The notes under the pieces: generated by a model | Told to the model about the DNA's origin: nothing | The model's input: only the letters and a program-made list of their open reading frames with translations | The model's database searches: none | Part shown: piece after piece, positions 60,981 through 64,000 of the stretch | Position numbering within the stretch: the stretch's first letter is position 1 | Layout: each line of letters starts with the position of its first letter | From: Arthrobacter sp. 31Y | Lineage (GTDB): Bacteria; Actinomycetota; Actinomycetes; Actinomycetales; Micrococcaceae | Length of the DNA: 64,000 bases | Assembly: GCF_000526335.1 (NCBI RefSeq) | Contig: NZ_JAFW01000001.1 | Span: forward strand, 4,712,001-4,776,000 | Direction: 5' to 3' | Made by a program: the position numbers and the translations under genes

Positions 60981-62402
60981 TGGGATCGGTTGACGCGCGA
61001 TTTCTGACATCGGTGGTCCGATCAGGCTCGCGAGAATGGTCAGGGCTTTGGCAAGCTGGAGGTCCGAGGTGGCCCCGTAGCCAAGAACAAGTCCATTTTC
61101 GGCAGGGCGGTCCGCGTAGTACGTGGCCAAGGGGATGACGCGAAGTCCCAGTTCAAACGCCTTGGCCGCTACGTCGGTGGCGTCCGGGTGGTCGAATCGC
61201 ACCACAGCGTGGAGACCGCCGTCGAGGGCTGAGAGTGCCAGGTCACTGCGGGAACCAAGCCGGTCCATGAGCAGCGAACGGCGGTGCGAATATTCACGCC
61301 TGGCCCGCGTGATGTGCCGGGAAAGCCCGCCTCCTTGGATGTAGTGGGCGATAGCTGACTGCAGTATGCCGGCCACAGGTGTGTCCAAGGCTTCCCTCGT
61401 GGCCTTCAAGCGTTGACCGGCATCGCCTCGAACCACCAGATATCCGCATCGCAGCCACGGGCTGAGGTTCTTGGAAAACGTTCCAAGCAGGACTACGTCA
61501 GCCCCGCCGGGCAGGGATGCCACGGCGGGGAGAGGCATTCTGCTGTGCCGGAATTCGCTGTCGTAGTCATCCTCCAGCACAAGTACACCGTGCTGGTCCG
61601 CCCATTTCAAAAGCCCCAGCCTTTCCTGAACCGCCATCCTGCCGCCCAACGGATATTGGTGGCTGGGTGTCACCAGAACTGCGTCCGGGATGTCCTTGAG
61701 CCCGGCCAGCTGCGAGCTCTTCAGGCCATTTTCATCCACAGGGACTGTCACGATGTGGGCACCGGCTGCCGTCATGACCCGGCGCGCGGTGGGGTAGCCG
61801 GGATCCTCAACAAGGATGCGCGGCTGAGGGGCTCGGGTCCGGAGCATGGCGACGACGAGCTGCAGCGCATCGCTGGTCCCGCCGGTGATGATGACGTCAT
61901 CAGCATCGACGGCAAGGCCCCTGGACACGGCCAAGTGATCAGCGACAGCCTCGCGCAGCGCCGAAGTTCCTAAGGCCGGCGGGAGGTGGACTTTGCCTTG
62001 TTCCGCTGCTGCCAACCTCCAGGCACTGCGCCATTGCCTGTCCTGAAACGGTGATCCGGACGGGCGGCCGGGAGTCAGGTCTATCAGGTCGATCCGGGGC
62101 GAAGCGTTTGCTGGTTCCCTCCCCACAAGCGGACGGCTGTGGATGTCTGGCCGGACGGCCACTTGGGTCCCGCCCGCGCCGTTACTCACCAGGAACCCCT
62201 CGCCCGAGAGTTGTTCGAACGCCCGCACAACTACGCCTCGGGAGATGCCCAGTTCCGTGGCGAGTCTGCGGGTGGCCGGCAGCGTGTGCTCCGCTTGCAG
62301 AACACCGCTGAGGATGTTGGCCCGAAGTTGGCTGGCCAGCTGGGCAGCGAGGGAATTCGGGCTGTTCCTATCCAACTGGATCGGTAACTCGGCTTCACTC
62401 AT
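60954..62402 (-). CDS. MocR/PdxR-type regulator (GntR HTH plus aminotransferase domain)
   Basis: A 482-residue MocR-family regulator. The GntR winged HTH spans about 10-75 (LASQLRANILSGVL, then RRLATELGISRGVVVRAFEQL), and an aminotransferase-like domain spans about 115-460 with VTPSHQYPLGG and the PLP-binding Lys in GTFSKNLSPWLR. Such proteins sense PLP or amino acids. It is divergent from a DapA-family gene, with TTGGAC repeats in the gap, so it probably controls that operon and itself. The start is ATG 62402. Confidence 0.9.
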   Translation of the reverse strand: MSEAELPIQLDRNSPNSLAAQLASQLRANILSGVLQAEHTLPATRRLATELGISRGVVVRAFEQLSGEGFLVSNGAGGTQVAVRPDIHSRPLVGREPANASPRIDLIDLTPGRPSGSPFQDRQWRSAWRLAAAEQGKVHLPPALGTSALREAVADHLAVSRGLAVDADDVIITGGTSDALQLVVAMLRTRAPQPRILVEDPGYPTARRVMTAAGAHIVTVPVDENGLKSSQLAGLKDIPDAVLVTPSHQYPLGGRMAVQERLGLLKWADQHGVLVLEDDYDSEFRHSRMPLPAVASLPGGADVVLLGTFSKNLSPWLRCGYLVVRGDAGQRLKATREALDTPVAGILQSAIAHYIQGGGLSRHITRARREYSHRRSLLMDRLGSRSDLALSALDGGLHAVVRFDHPDATDVAAKAFELGLRVIPLATYYADRPAENGLVLGYGATSDLQLAKALTILASLIGPPMSEIARQPIPSDQPAPPA

Positions 62403-62447
62403 TTGGACCTCCAGACTTGGACATTCTTGGACCTAGTGTAGGACCAA
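62403..62447. promoter_or_regulatory. MocR operator with three direct TTGGAC repeats and one inverted copy
   Basis: TTGGAC occurs at 62403-62408, 62417-62422 and 62427-62432, and GGACCAA (near-inverted copy) at 62441-62447. Direct repeats are the known site form for MocR/PdxR proteins. The first copy touches the regulator start codon, which suggests autoregulation. Confidence 0.6.
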
Positions 62448-62516
62448 AGCCTTTGGGAGCATGGACAGTGTCACCTGAAGCGCTGCATCGCTGCAGCCCC
62501 ATGAAAGTAGGAACCA

Positions 62517-63404
62517 GTGTTCAACGGCCTCAGCGCATTTCCCCTCACCCCCATGGACGGTGAATGCGTGGACCTCAATGCCTTGGGCAAGGTGGTCAAC
62601 CGTGCCGCGCTGGCCGGAGCAGATTCGCTGGGTGTTCTTGGTTCAACCGGAAATTACGCCTATCTCTCGCGGGATGAACGCCGTGCAGTGCTTGAAACCG
62701 CAGTGGAAGCTTCCAACGGCGTCCCGGTTCTTGCCGGGGTTGGAGCTGTGCGCACCCGGGACGTCCTGTTGTTTGCCGGCGATGCAAAGAGCGCCGGTGC
62801 TTCAGCGTTGCTGTTGGCCCCGGTGTCCTACCAGAAGCTTTCAGACGCCGAGGTTTTTGGGCTCTTCGAGACTGTGGCGGCGGAGTCCGATCTTCCGATT
62901 GTTGTTTACGACAATCCGGGCACCACCGGCTTTACCTTCAGCGATGACCTGCACGCCAGGATTGCCAGGATCCCGGGAATTGCCTCCCTGAAGATTCCGC
63001 CACCCGCGGCCGGGGAAGTTGCTGCTCGAGTCTCCAAGCTCAGGGCCGGGTTGCCCCGCCAAACATCGCTGGGCATCAGTGGCGACTGGGCGGCTGCGGA
63101 CGCGTTGCTTGCCGGATGCAACGTTTGGTACTCAGTGATTGCCGGGGTGTTGCCTCACCAGACAAGGGCCCTTGTTGATCACGCCCTCGCTGGCCGAAGA
63201 GATCAGGCGTTGGCCGCGTCTTCGCATTTGGAACCCATCTGGGCCCTGTTCCGTACCTACGGGAGCCTTCGCGTCACTGCAGCTCTGGCCGAGGATCTTG
63301 GCGTCGTGCCTTCCTCGGCTTTGCCGCTGCCACTCCGCGGCTTGGATGCCGAAGGGCGGGAAATGGTGGCGTCGGCCATTCGGCAATGTGGCGTGGAGGC
63401 TTAG
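62517..63404 (+). CDS. Dihydrodipicolinate synthase-family aldolase/lyase
   Basis: A 295-residue DapA-superfamily TIM-barrel lyase that forms a Schiff base with a keto acid. The Schiff-base Lys is in IASLKIPPP and the proton-relay Tyr in IVVYDNPGTTGF. The substrate loop reads GSTGNYAYLSRDER, where true DapA has GTTGE, so the substrate is probably another 2-keto acid, not aspartate semialdehyde. The start is GTG 62517. It is divergent from a MocR regulator and followed by a transporter gene, a catabolic arrangement. Lysine synthesis is unlikely. Confidence 0.85.
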   Translation: MFNGLSAFPLTPMDGECVDLNALGKVVNRAALAGADSLGVLGSTGNYAYLSRDERRAVLETAVEASNGVPVLAGVGAVRTRDVLLFAGDAKSAGASALLLAPVSYQKLSDAEVFGLFETVAAESDLPIVVYDNPGTTGFTFSDDLHARIARIPGIASLKIPPPAAGEVAARVSKLRAGLPRQTSLGISGDWAAADALLAGCNVWYSVIAGVLPHQTRALVDHALAGRRDQALAASSHLEPIWALFRTYGSLRVTAALAEDLGVVPSSALPLPLRGLDAEGREMVASAIRQCGVEA

Positions 63405-63407
63405 GAA

Positions 63408-64000
63408 TTGGCACAGGATGGGAGTTCGCCCACACAGGAAGTGAACGCCGGGAGAGTGGCGGTTGACCTGACAAGGAATAGCCGCAACGCAGGGCAAGAC
63501 CGGGATGCTGGGACCAACCAACCCGGGACTTCGGGCGGTCTTGCACGCTATGTCCTGGCCGCCACCTTGGCTCGCAGCGCTGATGGCGGAGCAGTTGTGG
63601 CGATAGTCCTGTTGGCGACCACCAGCGGCGCATCGGGGTGGTTGGCCGGGATTCTGGGTGCTTGCATCACGGCGCCGCATCTTTTTGGACCGCTGATAGC
63701 GCGAAGGCTCGATACGGCTACGGACGGCAGGACAGTTATTGCTTGGGCGTGTATTGTCCACGGGGCCACCCTGGCGGCGGCGGTTCTTCTTTTCCCGGTG
63801 ACTCCGCCTCTTGTCCCCGGCCTCCTGCTCATCGCCTCCGGTCTGGTCGGTCCACTCCTCACCGGCGGAATCAGCAGCAGGTTGGCGGCAATCGCCGGCC
63901 CGGAGAGGAGTAGCCAAAGGCGGGCTCAGGGGTGGGATGTGGCCACTTACGGCATCAGTGGCACGATCGGACCGTCCTTGGTTGCGGCGGTCTCGGCCTG
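63408..64000 (+). CDS. MFS transporter, N-terminal part (cut by right edge)
   Basis: The first 197 codons of a membrane carrier in the same frame as the DapA-family gene, starting 3 bp after its stop. TTG 63408 is chosen because GGAGG (63395-63399) stands 8 bp before it. After a polar stretch of 45 residues come helices such as GLARYVLAATLARS, AVVAIVLLATTSG and LLIASGLVGPLLTGG, with the inter-helix loop IARRLDTATDGR. It looks like an MFS protein and probably carries the substrate of the lyase. The rest is outside the window. Confidence 0.75.
   Translation, partial: MAQDGSSPTQEVNAGRVAVDLTRNSRNAGQDRDAGTNQPGTSGGLARYVLAATLARSADGGAVVAIVLLATTSGASGWLAGILGACITAPHLFGPLIARRLDTATDGRTVIAWACIVHGATLAAAVLLFPVTPPLVPGLLLIASGLVGPLLTGGISSRLAAIAGPERSSQRRAQGWDVATYGISGTIGPSLVAAVSA

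Noticed and set aside
1..64000. Search for mobile elements, tRNA genes, CRISPR arrays and prophage
   Set aside because: No transposase or integrase frame, no regularly spaced direct repeats and no cloverleaf sequence were found by reading; short RNA genes could still be missed without a covariance search.

Overview
The window comes from a high-GC Gram-positive chromosome. A mycothione reductase, a mycothiol-type maleylpyruvate isomerase, an MbtH protein, the SCO1664/DUF3090/MSMEG_4193 trio and many GTG starts all point to Actinobacteria. The mix of aromatic catabolism and phosphoketolase resembles soil Micrococcaceae (Arthrobacter or Paenarthrobacter type); that genus call is inference. I saw no rRNA, tRNA, transposase, integrase or CRISPR array.

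Region 1 (1-9.2 kb) is a stress and fermentation block: the end of pta, a frameshifted universal stress gene, a P-type cation ATPase, a flavin-binding PPOX-fold protein, a tandem universal stress protein, ackA, xfp and a DUF1003 membrane protein. Xfp, AckA and Pta together form a phosphoketolase/acetyl-phosphate node. Two divergent promoter regions carry AGGG-N8-CCCT boxes like DosR/DevR sites, so the block may be a hypoxia or redox regulon.

Region 2 (9.3-19.7 kb) is an aromatic meta-cleavage island of unknown substrate. A leftward operon encodes an extradiol dioxygenase, two FAH-family hydrolases, a cyclase-family hydrolase, a flavin monooxygenase and a metal-dependent amidohydrolase. Rightward genes encode an MFS carrier, a LysR regulator and two short-chain dehydrogenases. 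ACTATCC/GGATAGT motifs recur in its regulatory gaps.

Region 3 (19.9-26.2 kb) is a complete 3-hydroxybenzoate/gentisate pathway: uptake carrier, 3-hydroxybenzoate 6-hydroxylase, gentisate dioxygenase, maleylpyruvate isomerase, fumarylpyruvate hydrolase and an IclR regulator. Two nearly identical TTCTG-N5-CAGAA palindromes stand before the two transcription units. A mycothione reductase follows at 27-28.5 kb and would support the mycothiol-dependent isomerase.

Region 4 (28.6-30.8 kb) holds an exported CHRD-domain protein, a sortase-like lipoprotein that lacks the expected catalytic arginine, and a second lipoprotein.

Region 5 (30.8-46.2 kb) is a nonribosomal peptide locus read leftward: a small exported Asn-Gly repeat protein, a terminator-like hairpin, a 3525-residue C-A-T-C-A-T-C-A-T-TE synthetase, MbtH, an ABC exporter and a Sfp-type phosphopantetheinyl transferase. 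The last three genes each overlap the gene before them by 4 bp. The three adenylation pockets read almost the same. A CotH-like lipoprotein is divergent to the locus. This is the best candidate for an undescribed system.

Region 6 (46.3-64 kb) is mixed: GH43, a RibD/DHFR-type reductase, a hydroxyacid dehydrogenase/aminotransferase operon, a bleomycin-resistance-like protein, the conserved actinobacterial trio, GH3, an MGDG-synthase-like glycosyltransferase, a ferredoxin reductase/desaturase pair, a CbxX-type AAA ATPase, and a MocR regulator divergent from a DapA-family gene and a truncated MFS gene.
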